The notes beneath the pieces are model-generated. The model did no database searches. It was not told where the DNA came from and was given only the letters and a program-made list of their open reading frames with translations. A stretch of 61,145 nt of DNA from Clostridiales bacterium (GTDB lineage: Bacteria; Bacillota; Clostridia; Oscillospirales; Oscillospiraceae), in contig SFLH01000013.1 in assembly GCA_004554585.1 (NCBI GenBank), positions 1-61,145 on the forward strand, given 5' to 3'. Shown here in pieces: positions 34,221 through 42,406 of the stretch. Each line of letters begins with the position of its first letter. Positions within the stretch are counted from its first letter, which is position 1. The translations under genes and the position numbers were made by a program.

Positions 34221-36097
34221 AACTGCTGCGCCTGACCGCCACCTTCGGCTGCCTGGCCGGGGAGAGCCTCACCTTCGGGCCGGGGCTCACCCTCATCGGC
34301 GCCCCCAACGGCGGGGGCAAGTCCACCTGGTGCGCCTTCCTGCGCACCATGCTCTACGGCCTGGACACCCGCCAGCGGGACCGCAAAGGGGCCCCCGCCG
34401 ACAAGAACCGCTACCGCCCCTGGAACGGCGCCCCCATGGAGGGGCTGCTGGTGTGCCAGCACCAGGGGCAGATCATCGAGCTGCGCCGCACCTCCGCCGA
34501 CGGCGTCCCCATGGGGACCTTCTCCGCCCGCTACCAGGACTCCGGCCTGCCGGTGCCCGGCCTGACCGGGGAGAACGTCGGGGAGGTCCTCACCGGGGTC
34601 AGCCAGGAGGTCTTCGACCGCTCGGTCTTTCTCCGCCAGACCGGCCTGGCCGTCAGCCAGAGCCAGGAGCTGGAAAAGCGCATCGCCTCCCTGGTCTCCG
34701 CCGGGGAGGAGGATGTGTCCTGGAGCCAGGCCAACGACTGCCTGAAGACCTGGCTCCACCGCCGCCGCTTCCACAAGAGCGGAGCCATCCCCCAGCTGGA
34801 GGAGGAGGCCGACCACCTGCGCCAGACCATGTCCCAGACCCTCTCCCTGCGCCGCCAGCTGGACCAGCTCCACGCCCGGGCAGACCGCCTGCGCCAGCAG
34901 AAGGCCCAGTGGGACGACCGGCTGGCCCAGGAGACCAGCAAATTTCAGACCGACAGCCAGCGCCGCTGGGCCGAGGCCGCATCCCAGCTGGACGCCGCCG
35001 AGCTCCAGCTGCAAACCCTTCTGGCCCGCCAGGAGGAGCTGGCGGAGGAGTCCCCCGAGCAGATGCGCCAGGACCTGGGGGAGATCCGCCAGGACCTGAC
35101 CACCCGCCGCCACTGGATGACGGGCTTTGTGACCTTCATCGTCCTGCTCTCCCTGTGCGCCGTCTTCCTCTATGCCGCCCCCCGGTTCCTGTTGCCCCAC
35201 TTCCCCGGCTTTCCCCTGCAGATTCCAGAGATTCCCCTGCTCTTCCTGGCCGTCCCCATCGCCTTTCTCTGGCTGCTGGTCCTGGTCTTCACCCTCATCA
35301 AGGCCGCCTGTGACCGGCGGGACAACCGGGAACTGGACACCCTCCAGGACCTGCTGGACCGCCACGAGCATCAGGCACGCACCCTGGAACAGGAGCTGGC
35401 CCAGGCCCAGCTGCACCGGGACCACGTGCTGAAGTACTTCGACGCCCTCCGCCAGCAGAGCGGTGCCCCCTACCGCCCCCCAGAGGCCGAGGCCTGCGAG
35501 GCCTCCCTCCACTTGGCTGAGCAGGAGATCGCCCAGCTCCAGGGCCAGCTCACCGCCCTGGGGGACCCGGTGTTCCTGGACGCCCGCCTGGACGAGATCC
35601 AGGCCAGCGCCGCCCACCTGCAGGAGGACTACGCCGCCCTGGAGATCGCCATCGAGGCCCTCCAGCAGGCGGACGCCCACCTCCACGCCCGCTTCTCCCC
35701 CCAGCTGAGCCAGCTGGCGGAGACCTACTTCCGCCGGCTCACCCAGGGCCGGTTCACCCAGGTCTGCCTGGACCGCTCCCTGGCGGTCACCGTCCGGGAG
35801 GAGGGCTCCCTAGCCGACCACCCCCTGGCCCTGCTCAGCCAGGGCACCACCGACCAGCTCTATCTGGCCCTGCGCCTGGCCGTGGCCGAGCTGGTCCTCC
35901 CCGACCCCCAGGCCTGCCCTCTGATCCTGGACGACGCCCTGCTCTCCTTCGACGACCACCGCCTGGCCACCGTCCTGTCCCTACTGACGCAGCTGGCCGA
36001 GACCCGCCAGATCCTCCTCTTCACCTGCCAGCATCGGGAGCTGGACCAGCTCCAGGACCACCCCGGTCTGACCGTCCGTCTTCTGCCGGGCTTTTGA
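34217..36097 (+). CDS. YhaN-like SMC/Rad50-family ATPase with mid-protein membrane segments
   Basis: A 626-residue ATPase. Walker A GAPNGGGKST is near the N-terminus; the signature LSQGTTDQLYLALRLA and Walker B PLILDDAL are near the C-terminus, with long coiled coils between (about 190-300 and 370-480). Unlike SbcC, two hydrophobic helices sit at the hinge (about 305-322, FVTFIVLLSLCAVFLY, and 340-360, LLFLAVPIAFLWLLVLV). This is seen in the short YhaN subgroup and would tether the hinge to the membrane. It is translationally coupled to the YhaO-like nuclease. A role in DNA-end processing is inferred from the pairing. Confidence 0.88.
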   Translation: MKLLRLTATFGCLAGESLTFGPGLTLIGAPNGGGKSTWCAFLRTMLYGLDTRQRDRKGAPADKNRYRPWNGAPMEGLLVCQHQGQIIELRRTSADGVPMGTFSARYQDSGLPVPGLTGENVGEVLTGVSQEVFDRSVFLRQTGLAVSQSQELEKRIASLVSAGEEDVSWSQANDCLKTWLHRRRFHKSGAIPQLEEEADHLRQTMSQTLSLRRQLDQLHARADRLRQQKAQWDDRLAQETSKFQTDSQRRWAEAASQLDAAELQLQTLLARQEELAEESPEQMRQDLGEIRQDLTTRRHWMTGFVTFIVLLSLCAVFLYAAPRFLLPHFPGFPLQIPEIPLLFLAVPIAFLWLLVLVFTLIKAACDRRDNRELDTLQDLLDRHEHQARTLEQELAQAQLHRDHVLKYFDALRQQSGAPYRPPEAEACEASLHLAEQEIAQLQGQLTALGDPVFLDARLDEIQASAAHLQEDYAALEIAIEALQQADAHLHARFSPQLSQLAETYFRRLTQGRFTQVCLDRSLAVTVREEGSLADHPLALLSQGTTDQLYLALRLAVAELVLPDPQACPLILDDALLSFDDHRLATVLSLLTQLAETRQILLFTCQHRELDQLQDHPGLTVRLLPGF

Positions 36098-36115
36098 ATC
36101 TCAGGCAATCCATGG

Positions 36116-36144
36116 TTGCCAAGGGGGCCAAAGGGGGGTATAAT
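36116..36144 (+). promoter_or_regulatory. Promoter of lepB
   Basis: TTGCCA (36116-36121), 17-bp spacer, TATAAT (36139-36144), 44 bp before the start codon. Confidence 0.8.
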
Positions 36145-36187
36145 GGGGGATAAATCTGTTGCAACCCCAAAAAGGAGGTTCCCCTCT

Positions 36188-36817
36188 ATGGCCCAATCCC
36201 ACATCCCGCCGGACACGACCCCCAACGCGCCCCAGCCCACCCAGGAGCCCGGCGCGGGACAGGAGCAGAAAAAGCGCCCCGGCGCCTTCGGCGCCGACCT
36301 GAACGGCTGGCTCCAGGCCCTGGCCTTCGCGCTGATCTTTCTGCTGATCGTCTTTACCTTTTTCTGCCGGATCATCGGCGTAGACGGCCACTCCATGGAC
36401 CCCACCCTCAACCACAAGGACATGCTCCTGCTGCAAAGCATCGCCTACGAGCCCCAACAGGGGGACATCGTGGTCCTGCACAAGGACTTTGGGGACATCA
36501 CCACCCCCATTGTCAAGCGGGTCATCGCCCTGGGGGGCCAGACCGTGGAGATTGACTACGACACCAGCACCGTCTACGTGGACGGCCAGCCCCTGGAGGA
36601 GGACTACATCCTCGAGCCCATGGTCCTCCCCGGCAGTCCCTACGCCCAGGGCACCTATTGGGAGGTCCCCGAGGGCTCCGTCTTCGTCATGGGCGACAAC
36701 CGCAACAACTCCTCCGACAGCCGGGACGAGCGCCTGGGGCCGGTGGACGAGCGCTACATCCTGGGCAAAGCGGTGGCCACCGTCCTGCCCTTCCAGCACA
36801 TCGGGCTCATCGACTAA
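36188..36817 (+). CDS. lepB: Signal peptidase I
   Basis: A 209-residue membrane protease that removes signal peptides from exported proteins, such as the SLH proteins here. A proline-rich cytosolic N-terminus (about 1-40) precedes one transmembrane helix (LQALAFALIFLLIVFTFF). The catalytic serine is in GHSMDPTL (about residue 70) and the lysine in VKRVIALGG (about 110). The family box GDNRNNSSDSR is intact. The ATG follows AAAAAGGAGG. It is followed 12 bp later by rqcP, probably in one transcript. Confidence 0.95.
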   Translation: MAQSHIPPDTTPNAPQPTQEPGAGQEQKKRPGAFGADLNGWLQALAFALIFLLIVFTFFCRIIGVDGHSMDPTLNHKDMLLLQSIAYEPQQGDIVVLHKDFGDITTPIVKRVIALGGQTVEIDYDTSTVYVDGQPLEEDYILEPMVLPGSPYAQGTYWEVPEGSVFVMGDNRNNSSDSRDERLGPVDERYILGKAVATVLPFQHIGLID

Positions 36818-36829
36818 GGGGGTGAGGAC

Positions 36830-37069
36830 ATGCGACTGGACAAATGGCTGAAAGTTTCCCGGCTCATCAAGCGCCGCACCGTGGCCAACGAGGCCTGCGA
36901 CAACGAGCGCATCTCCGTCAACGGCCGGGTGGTGAAGGCCTCCTACGACGTGAAGGTGGGCGACAAGCTGGAGATCCGCTTCGGCTCCCGCACCGTCTGT
37001 GTGGAGGTCCTCTCGGTCACCGAGCAAAAGGGCAAGGAGAATGCCGTCTTCATGTACAAAGAACTGTAA
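36830..37069 (+). CDS. rqcP: S4-domain ribosome quality-control protein RqcP (YabO)
   Basis: A 79-residue S4 RNA-binding protein: MRLDKWLKVSRLIKRRTVANEACDNERISVNGRVVK and a short tail, the exact size and pattern of RqcP/YabO. In Firmicutes it works with RqcH on stalled 50S-peptidyl-tRNA to add alanine tails. The start follows GGGGTGAGG. A strong bidirectional terminator follows. Confidence 0.92.
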   Translation: MRLDKWLKVSRLIKRRTVANEACDNERISVNGRVVKASYDVKVGDKLEIRFGSRTVCVEVLSVTEQKGKENAVFMYKEL

Positions 37070-37078
37070 CGCAAGGCG

Positions 37079-37114
37079 CAAAAACGGCGTGGACCAGTGG
37101 TCCACGCCGTTTTT
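37079..37114. terminator. Bidirectional terminator between rqcP and the MATE gene
   Basis: Stem AAAAACGGCGTGGACC with GGTCCACGCCGTTTTT, A and T runs on both sides. Confidence 0.9.
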
Positions 37115-37117
37115 CTC

Positions 37118-38455
37118 TCAATACCCGTATTTCTTCCGCTTGGCCGCCAAGAAGCAGGCGGTCACCCCCAGGGCGGGCACCTCCGCCGCGGCCACCGCCA
37201 GCCACACCCCGTCCAGGTCCAGGGCCAGGGGCAGCAGCAGCACTGCCGCCACCTGGAACACCAAAGCCCGCAGAAAGGCGATGGCCGCCGACACCGCCCC
37301 GTTGTTCAAGGCGGTAAAGAAGGCCGAGCCCCACAAGTTCATGCCCATGCACAGGAAAGCCAGGCTGTACAGGCGAAATCCCCGCAGCGTCAGCTGGTAC
37401 AGCTCCGGGTCATAGCTGGCAAAGGCCCCCACCAGCAGGGCCGAGGCCCCTTCCGCCGCCAGGGTCAGCACAATCCCCGCCCCGGCCATCAGCCGCAGGC
37501 TCATGGCAAATAGGTTGTGCAGCTCCTCCCGGTTGCCCGCTCCATAGTGGTAGCTGACCAGGGGGGCACTGCCCAGGGCAAAACCCAGAAAGGTCCCCAC
37601 AAAGACAAAGTTGACGTACATAATCACCCCATAGGCCGCCACGCCGTCCTCCCCCACCAGGGCCATGAGCTGGAAGTTATACAGGATGTTCACCAGGGAA
37701 GCCGACAGGTTGGAGACCATCTCCGACGACCCGTTCAGACAGGCCTGGCCCACGATCCCCCCATAGAACCGCCCCGGCCGCCGCAGCCGCAGCAGGCTGC
37801 CGTTGCGCCGGGCAAAGTAGACCAGGGGGATGACGCTGCCCACCATCTCCCCCAGCACCGTGGCCGTCGCGGCCCCCGCCAGCCCCCACTGGAAGCCGGC
37901 GATGAACACCCCGTCCAGCACCATGTTGGTCAGGCCCGCGGCGATGTTGATGCGCAGGCTCAGCCCCGGCCTTTCCGCCGCCACAAAAAAGCACTGAAAG
38001 GCCGACTGGAGCATGAAGGCCGTCTGGCCGGCAAAGAGGATTCTGCCGTAGCGCACCGTGTCCTCCAGCAGCTGCCCCTCGGCCCCCAGGGCCAGGGCGA
38101 TCTGGGGGGTGAAGGCCACCCCCAGCACCGACAGAACCCCGCCCACCGCCAGGGTCAGGAAGATGAGCAGGGAGAAGTACTCCTGGGCCAGCCGCTCCTT
38201 CCCCTCCCCCAGGGTCCGGGCCACCACGGCGCTGCCGCCGGTGCCCACCATGAAGCCGATGGTGCACAGGGCCATGGACACGGGAAAAATCAGGTTCACC
38301 GCCGCCAGCGCCGTCTTGCCCACAAAGTTGGACACGAACACCCCGTCCACAATGCTGTATAGGGACATAAAGACCATCATCACCATGGTGGGCAGGGTAA
38401 AGCGCAGCAGCCGGCGGTAGGTAAAGTGGCTGGACAGGGACAAACGCACCGCCAT
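37118..38455 (-). CDS. MATE-family multidrug efflux protein
   Basis: A 445-residue, twelve-helix multidrug and toxin extrusion protein, which exports cationic drugs using a Na+ or H+ gradient. N-terminal MATE pattern: LLRFTLPTMVMMVFMSLYSIVDGVFVSNFVG; later GTGGSAVVARTLGEG, MVLDGVFI, and PLVSYHYGAGNREEL at the second-half repeat. I chose the ATG at 38455, 8 bases after GGGAGGGGGG; a GTG at 38464 overlaps the upstream MarR gene stop. The MarR-type regulator gene just upstream is the likely local repressor. Confidence 0.9.
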   Translation of the reverse strand: MAVRLSLSSHFTYRRLLRFTLPTMVMMVFMSLYSIVDGVFVSNFVGKTALAAVNLIFPVSMALCTIGFMVGTGGSAVVARTLGEGKERLAQEYFSLLIFLTLAVGGVLSVLGVAFTPQIALALGAEGQLLEDTVRYGRILFAGQTAFMLQSAFQCFFVAAERPGLSLRINIAAGLTNMVLDGVFIAGFQWGLAGAATATVLGEMVGSVIPLVYFARRNGSLLRLRRPGRFYGGIVGQACLNGSSEMVSNLSASLVNILYNFQLMALVGEDGVAAYGVIMYVNFVFVGTFLGFALGSAPLVSYHYGAGNREELHNLFAMSLRLMAGAGIVLTLAAEGASALLVGAFASYDPELYQLTLRGFRLYSLAFLCMGMNLWGSAFFTALNNGAVSAAIAFLRALVFQVAAVLLLPLALDLDGVWLAVAAAEVPALGVTACFLAAKRKKYGY

Positions 38456-38460
38456 CCGTC

Positions 38461-38895
38461 TCACCCCCCTCCCAGCACCCGCCGATGGATGCCCACATAC
38501 TTCCGGGTCAGCGCCAGCAGGTCTGCCAGCTCCTGGGCCGGCATCTCTTCCACCACCTGGTTCTCCCCCTGAAACACGGGGGTGAGCTTTTCCTCCAGAA
38601 TCTGCTGCCCCGCGGGGGTGAGCAGGATGCGCCGGTCCCGGCCCTCCCCCGGTGCCAGGGTCAGGTACCCCTTCTGCTCCAGGGCCTTGATGGAGGAGTG
38701 GATGGTCTGCTTGCTGGCATAGTAGTGCCGGGCGATCTCCTGCTGGATACAGCCGTCCCCCAGCTCGGCCAGGGCGTAAAACACCAGAAAGCCGCTGTCC
38801 GACAGCCCCGCCGCCACAGCGGCGGCGTGATAGGTCTCCTCTACGGCTTTGTACAGCCGGTTCATCTCTTCCACTTCTGGTCTGAGACGGATCAT
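38461..38895 (-). CDS. MarR-family transcriptional regulator
   Basis: A 144-residue winged-helix regulator. The DNA-binding part is visible (CIQQEIARHYYASKQTIHSSIKALEQKGYLTL) with the wing GEGRDRRILLTPAG, flanked by dimerisation helices. The ATG at 38895 follows AAAGGGGGAGAG. It shares a transcript with the MATE exporter it probably controls. An inverted repeat flanks its own -10 region (38915-38948), suggesting autorepression. Confidence 0.9.
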   Translation of the reverse strand: MIRLRPEVEEMNRLYKAVEETYHAAAVAAGLSDSGFLVFYALAELGDGCIQQEIARHYYASKQTIHSSIKALEQKGYLTLAPGEGRDRRILLTPAGQQILEEKLTPVFQGENQVVEEMPAQELADLLALTRKYVGIHRRVLGGG

Positions 38896-38914
38896 GGTCT
38901 CTCCCCCTTTGGTC

Positions 38915-38948
38915 TGATTTCGTACTTTTCCATTATAGTCCGAAATCA
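38915..38948. promoter_or_regulatory. Candidate MarR operator
   Basis: TGATTTCG (38915-38922) and CGAAATCA (38941-38948) form an 8-bp perfect inverted repeat spanning the -10 element of the marR-MATE promoter. Confidence 0.45.
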
Positions 38949-38959
38949 TACTTTGTCAA
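38932..38959 (-). promoter_or_regulatory. Promoter of the marR-MATE operon
   Basis: On the minus strand: TTGACA (38959-38954), 16-bp spacer, TATAAT (38937-38932). Confidence 0.8.
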
Positions 38960-39073
38960 CCCCATTCCCGCTCCACAGATCACCCCCTCCCCCGCCCGTC
39001 TTTGGCGGGCGGGCTTTGTCAAACCTGACAAAACCCGCCCCAGGGATTTGGGGGTTTCTGTCCCACTCTGTCC

Positions 39074-39102
39074 TTGACAAGGGGGACAGGCTCTCGTATA
39101 AT
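39074..39102 (+). promoter_or_regulatory. Promoter of the lysine riboswitch/ABC transporter operon
   Basis: TTGACA (39074-39079), 17-bp spacer, TATAAT (39097-39102). Both boxes are perfect, immediately before the riboswitch. Confidence 0.85.
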
Positions 39103-39107
39103 TAGGG

Positions 39108-39256
39108 ACAATGATAGAGGCGCGGCGCTCATCAGTACCCACCGTCCACCGGCAGGCAACCGGGGCGGGGAAAGGGATCGCCGCCGAAGGGTTTCTCGGG
39201 TGCCTGACCGGGGGATGACCTGGGTCGGCAGAGAAGATCTGCCGGACTGCCATTGT
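39108..39256 (+). promoter_or_regulatory. Lysine riboswitch (L box) aptamer
   Basis: Conserved L-box blocks appear in order: AGAGGCGC, ATCAGTA, GGGGAAAGG, CGCCGAAGG, a GGGTGCCTGACC region and CTGGGTC, then GGACTGCCATTGT. The ends pair (ACAATG 39108-39113 with CATTGT 39251-39256) to form helix P1. When lysine binds, these RNAs normally favour a downstream terminator, here at 39327-39358, and reduce transporter expression. Identified by eye against the family consensus, without a covariance search. Confidence 0.85.
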
Positions 39257-39326
39257 AAGGAACTTTCGATGGAGCGCTATCATGGTCAAACAAAGGGTCC
39301 CGCGCCCTGCTATTTGTGTTTGTTTG

Positions 39327-39358
39327 CCATGGATCTGCTTCAGGTCCATGGTTTTTTT
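39327..39358 (+). terminator. Riboswitch expression-platform terminator
   Basis: 10-bp stem CCATGGATCT with AGGTCCATGG (two G-U pairs), then seven T. It lies between the aptamer and the start codon at 39392. Confidence 0.8.
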
Positions 39359-39391
39359 CACAGATAAGAATTACGAAAAGAGGAGACCACA

Positions 39392-40309
39392 ATGAAGAAG
39401 CTTCTTGCCCTGACTCTCTCTCTTCTGATGGTTCTGTCCCTGTGCGCCTGCGGCGGGGAGACCACCGAAGAGACCACCACCGATACCCAGAAAGAGACCG
39501 TGGAGATCCCCCCCGTGGAGGATCTGACCAGCACCGACACCTCCACCATCCCCGGCGTGGAAGACGGCGTGCTCACCGTCGGTATGGAGTGCGCTTATGC
39601 TCCCTACAACTGGACCCAGAACGACGACTCTAACGGCGCTGTGCCCATCGTGAACAACCCCGGCTCCTATGCCAACGGTTATGACGTGATGATGGCCCAG
39701 CGTATCTGCGACACCTACGGTTGGGAACTGGAGATCATGGCCTTTAACTGGGACGGCCTGATCCCCGCCCTCCAGGCCGGCACCATCGACGCCGTCATCG
39801 CCGGTCAGTCCATGACCGAAGAGCGTCTGGAGCAGGTCGACATGGCCGGCCCCTACTTCTACGCCTCCATCGTCTGCGTGACCAAGGAAGGCAGCGAGCA
39901 GGCCTCTGCCAAGGGCATCAGCGAGCTCACCGGCAGCGCCACCGCTCAGACCGGCACCATCTGGTATGACTCCTGCCTGCCTCAGATCGAGGGCGCTGAG
40001 ATTATGCCTCAGTCCGAAGACGCCCGCGCCATGATCATGGCCGTGGAGTCCGGCACCGTGGACTTCATCTGCACCGATATGCCCACCGCTATGGGCGCCT
40101 GCGCCACCTACAGCGATCTGGTCATCCTGGACTTCTCCGACTCCGAGGACAATTTCCAGGTGGATGAGGGCGAGATCAACATCGGCATCTCCGTGCTCAA
40201 GGGCAACACCGCCCTCAAGGACGCCATGGACAAGGCCCTCTCCATTCTGAACGGCGATCACTTCAACGCCATCATGGATCAGGCCATTGCCATTCAGCCC
40301 ACCATCTGA
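39392..40309 (+). CDS. Amino-acid ABC transporter substrate-binding lipoprotein (lysine predicted)
   Basis: A 305-residue lipoprotein with lipobox LCAC (MKKLLALTLSLLMVLSLCAC). A threonine/glutamate-rich linker precedes a periplasmic-binding-protein fold of the polar amino-acid family (GVLTVGMECAYAPYNW, ANGYDVMMAQRICDTYGWELE, WDGLIPALQAGTIDAVIAGQSMTEER). The family is broad (Lys, Arg, His, Gln, Cys), but a lysine riboswitch in its leader points to lysine. The ATG follows AAAGAGGAG. A partial terminator after the gene would leave more of this protein than of the membrane parts, as is common. Confidence 0.9.
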   Translation: MKKLLALTLSLLMVLSLCACGGETTEETTTDTQKETVEIPPVEDLTSTDTSTIPGVEDGVLTVGMECAYAPYNWTQNDDSNGAVPIVNNPGSYANGYDVMMAQRICDTYGWELEIMAFNWDGLIPALQAGTIDAVIAGQSMTEERLEQVDMAGPYFYASIVCVTKEGSEQASAKGISELTGSATAQTGTIWYDSCLPQIEGAEIMPQSEDARAMIMAVESGTVDFICTDMPTAMGACATYSDLVILDFSDSEDNFQVDEGEINIGISVLKGNTALKDAMDKALSILNGDHFNAIMDQAIAIQPTI

Positions 40310-40342
40310 TTTTCACCCCACGCACCATAGGATTTTTACAGC

Positions 40343-40384
40343 ATCCGGCCCTGGAAACAGGGCCGGATACTGTCGGTTTTTTTG
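40343..40384 (+). terminator. Attenuating stem-loop between binding protein and permease genes
   Basis: Perfect 11-bp stem (40343-40353 with 40358-40368), GAAA loop, nine T starting 7 bases later. Partial termination is likely, because the permease follows with no separate promoter seen. Confidence 0.65.
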
Positions 40385-40412
40385 AACGAAGAAAGAAAGG
40401 ACGCCGTGACCC

Positions 40413-41375
40413 ATGGAAAAATTTGTTGATCTGGGCTACGATATGGCCCGACTCTGGGCCAAATACTGGCCGGATTATCTCACCGGTATTCGCTCCACCC
40501 TCATTGTCGCGGTGGTAGCTACCCTTGCAGGCTGTATCATCGGCCTGGTATGTGGTATCCTCAACACCATCCCCTACGCAAAAACCGACTCCCTGGGCAA
40601 GCGGTTCATCCTGAAGCTGATTCGGGTCATCGTGCGCATCTATGTGGAGGTCTTCCGCGGCACACCTATGATTCTGCAAGCCGTGTTCATCTTCTACGGC
40701 CTGCCCTATTTCACCAACGGATCGGTCGCCTTTAAAGGCTATTCCGGCATTTGGATCGCCACGCTCATCGTGGTCTCCATCAACACCGGCGCCTACATGG
40801 CGGAAACCGTCCGCGGCGGCATCATCTCCGTAGACCCTGGCCAGACCGAGGGCGCCAAGGCCATCGGCATGACCCATGTGCAGACCATGACCAACGTCAT
40901 CCTGCCCCAGGCCTTCCGCAACATCGTGCCCCAGATCGGCAACAACTTCATCATCAACATCAAGGACACCTCCGTGATGTTCGTCATCGGCTTCATCGAG
41001 TTCTTTGCTGCCCACCGAAACATCGTGGGCGTGAACCTGATGTACTTCCCCTCGGCCACCATCGAAATGATCGGCTATCTGTGTATGACCCTTGTTGCCT
41101 CCTTCCTGCTGCGACTGCTGGAAAAGAAGCTGGACGGCAACGACAGCTATGAACTGGTTCAGGTAGACGCCCTGACCATGTCCGCCGGTACCTACAACTA
41201 TCCCGGCCGTGGCACGCCCTTTGACGAGCGCAACCCTGAGGCCCAGAAGAGCATGCTCCGGGAGGAGCTGCGCCGCCAGGCCGAGCGGGATGCCGCCGCC
41301 TGGGAAGGCCAGATGGCCGAAACCCGCCGCTCTCACGGCGGCACCGGCACCAAGCAGGACGGAGGTGACCAGTAA
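40413..41375 (+). CDS. Amino-acid ABC transporter permease
   Basis: A 320-residue HisMQ-type membrane permease. Several transmembrane helices and the EAA loop that touches the ATPase are visible (GGIISVDPGQTEGAKAIGMTHVQTM). The N-terminal half has the family run GIRSTLIVAVVATLAGCIIGL and VEVFRGTPMILQAVFIFYGLP. An unusual hydrophilic tail of about 70 residues (from roughly 250) is rich in R, E and G and would lie in the cytosol. Its role is unknown. The stop is 2 bp before the ATPase gene. The ATG follows AAAGAAAGGA. Confidence 0.92.
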   Translation: MEKFVDLGYDMARLWAKYWPDYLTGIRSTLIVAVVATLAGCIIGLVCGILNTIPYAKTDSLGKRFILKLIRVIVRIYVEVFRGTPMILQAVFIFYGLPYFTNGSVAFKGYSGIWIATLIVVSINTGAYMAETVRGGIISVDPGQTEGAKAIGMTHVQTMTNVILPQAFRNIVPQIGNNFIINIKDTSVMFVIGFIEFFAAHRNIVGVNLMYFPSATIEMIGYLCMTLVASFLLRLLEKKLDGNDSYELVQVDALTMSAGTYNYPGRGTPFDERNPEAQKSMLREELRRQAERDAAAWEGQMAETRRSHGGTGTKQDGGDQ

Positions 41376-41377
41376 CC

Positions 41378-42118
41378 ATGAGCGATATGATCTTACAGGT
41401 GAACCACCTGTCCAAATCCTTCGGCAAGCACGAGGTCCTGCGGGACATCGACTTCACCGTGAAAAAGGGGGATGTGACCTCTGTCATCGGTGCTTCCGGC
41501 TCCGGCAAGTCCACCCTGCTGCGGTGCATCAACCTGCTGGAGACCCCCACCAGCGGGGAGATCACCTTCCACGGGGAGAACATCCTCACCCGCAAGGGGG
41601 GCGCCGCCGCCTACCGCACCAAGGTGGGCATGGTCTTCCAGTCCTTCAACCTCTTCAGCAACATGACGGTGCTGGAAAACTGCACCGTAGGCCAGACCAA
41701 GGTGCTGAAAAAGAGCGCCGGCGAGGCCAAAGACCTGGCCATGAAATACCTGAACAAGGTGGGCATGGCCCCCTACATCAACGCCAAGCCCCGTCAGCTC
41801 TCCGGCGGCCAGAAGCAGCGGGTGGCCATCGCCCGGGCCCTGGCCATGGACCCGGAGGTCCTGCTCTTTGACGAGCCCACCTCCGCCCTGGACCCGGAAA
41901 TGGTGGGCGAGGTCCTCTCCGTCATGCGGGACCTGGCCAAGGAAGGCCTGACCATGCTGGTGGTCACCCACGAGATGGCCTTCGCCCGGGACGTGTCCAA
42001 CCACGTGGTCTTCATGCGGGACGGGGTCATCTGGGAAGAGGGCTCCCCCCAGCAGATCTTTGTCTCCCCCCAGCGGGATGAGACCAAGGAGTTCCTCTCC
42101 CGGTTCATGGAACGATAA
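41378..42118 (+). CDS. Amino-acid ABC transporter ATP-binding protein
   Basis: A 246-residue ABC ATPase of the GlnQ/HisP type: Walker A GASGSGKST, Q-loop VFQSFNLF, signature LSGGQKQR, Walker B VLLFDEPTSALDPE, H-switch VTHEMAFA. It is the third gene of the lysine-riboswitch operon and would power import through the permease upstream. The ATG follows GGAGGTGA. A series of hairpins follows in the intergenic region. Confidence 0.95.
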   Translation: MSDMILQVNHLSKSFGKHEVLRDIDFTVKKGDVTSVIGASGSGKSTLLRCINLLETPTSGEITFHGENILTRKGGAAAYRTKVGMVFQSFNLFSNMTVLENCTVGQTKVLKKSAGEAKDLAMKYLNKVGMAPYINAKPRQLSGGQKQRVAIARALAMDPEVLLFDEPTSALDPEMVGEVLSVMRDLAKEGLTMLVVTHEMAFARDVSNHVVFMRDGVIWEEGSPQQIFVSPQRDETKEFLSRFMER

Positions 42119-42143
42119 GAAATTTGGGACCCGCTGCGGGGGC

Positions 42144-42324
42144 CACTTTGGAACCCGCTTCGCTGGGCTTCCAAAGTGAAGGAGATTACAGCCCACTGCG
42201 CGCAAAACCCCGGATGCCTTTGGCATCCGGGGTTTCACACTTGTGGGCTGAGAAGTATTTTTTCCCCGGCGGAGCCGGGGAAAAAATTCATTGGAATTGA
42301 TTTTCCCGTCTGCGGACGGGAAAA
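42144..42324. repeat. Cluster of four perfect or near-perfect hairpins
   Basis: 42144-42178: CACTTTGGAA with TTCCAAAGTG. 42205-42235: 14-bp stem with TTT loop. 42258-42286: 13-bp stem TTTTTTCCCCGGC with its complement. 42301-42324: TTTTCCCGTC with GACGGGAAAA. No gene lies here. The second shares its core with the hairpin at 29551-29598. Confidence 0.7.
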
Positions 42325-42354
42325 CTCTGCGAGGCTTTGGGTGCCTGGGGGCGG

Positions 42355-42385
42355 AAAAAAGGACCTGCGAAAGCAGGTCCTTTTT
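42355..42385. terminator. Bidirectional terminator of the NhaC gene
   Basis: Stem GGACCTGC with GCAGGTCC, GAAA loop, six A on the left and five T on the right; 22 bp beyond the NhaC stop. Confidence 0.85.
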
Positions 42386-42406
42386 GGCTGTTGGGGTTTG
42401 GCGGGC

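Noticed and set aside
39074..39367. 97-codon plus-strand ORF before the ABC transporter
   Set aside because: It coincides with the promoter, lysine riboswitch and terminator, and lacks a ribosome-binding site.
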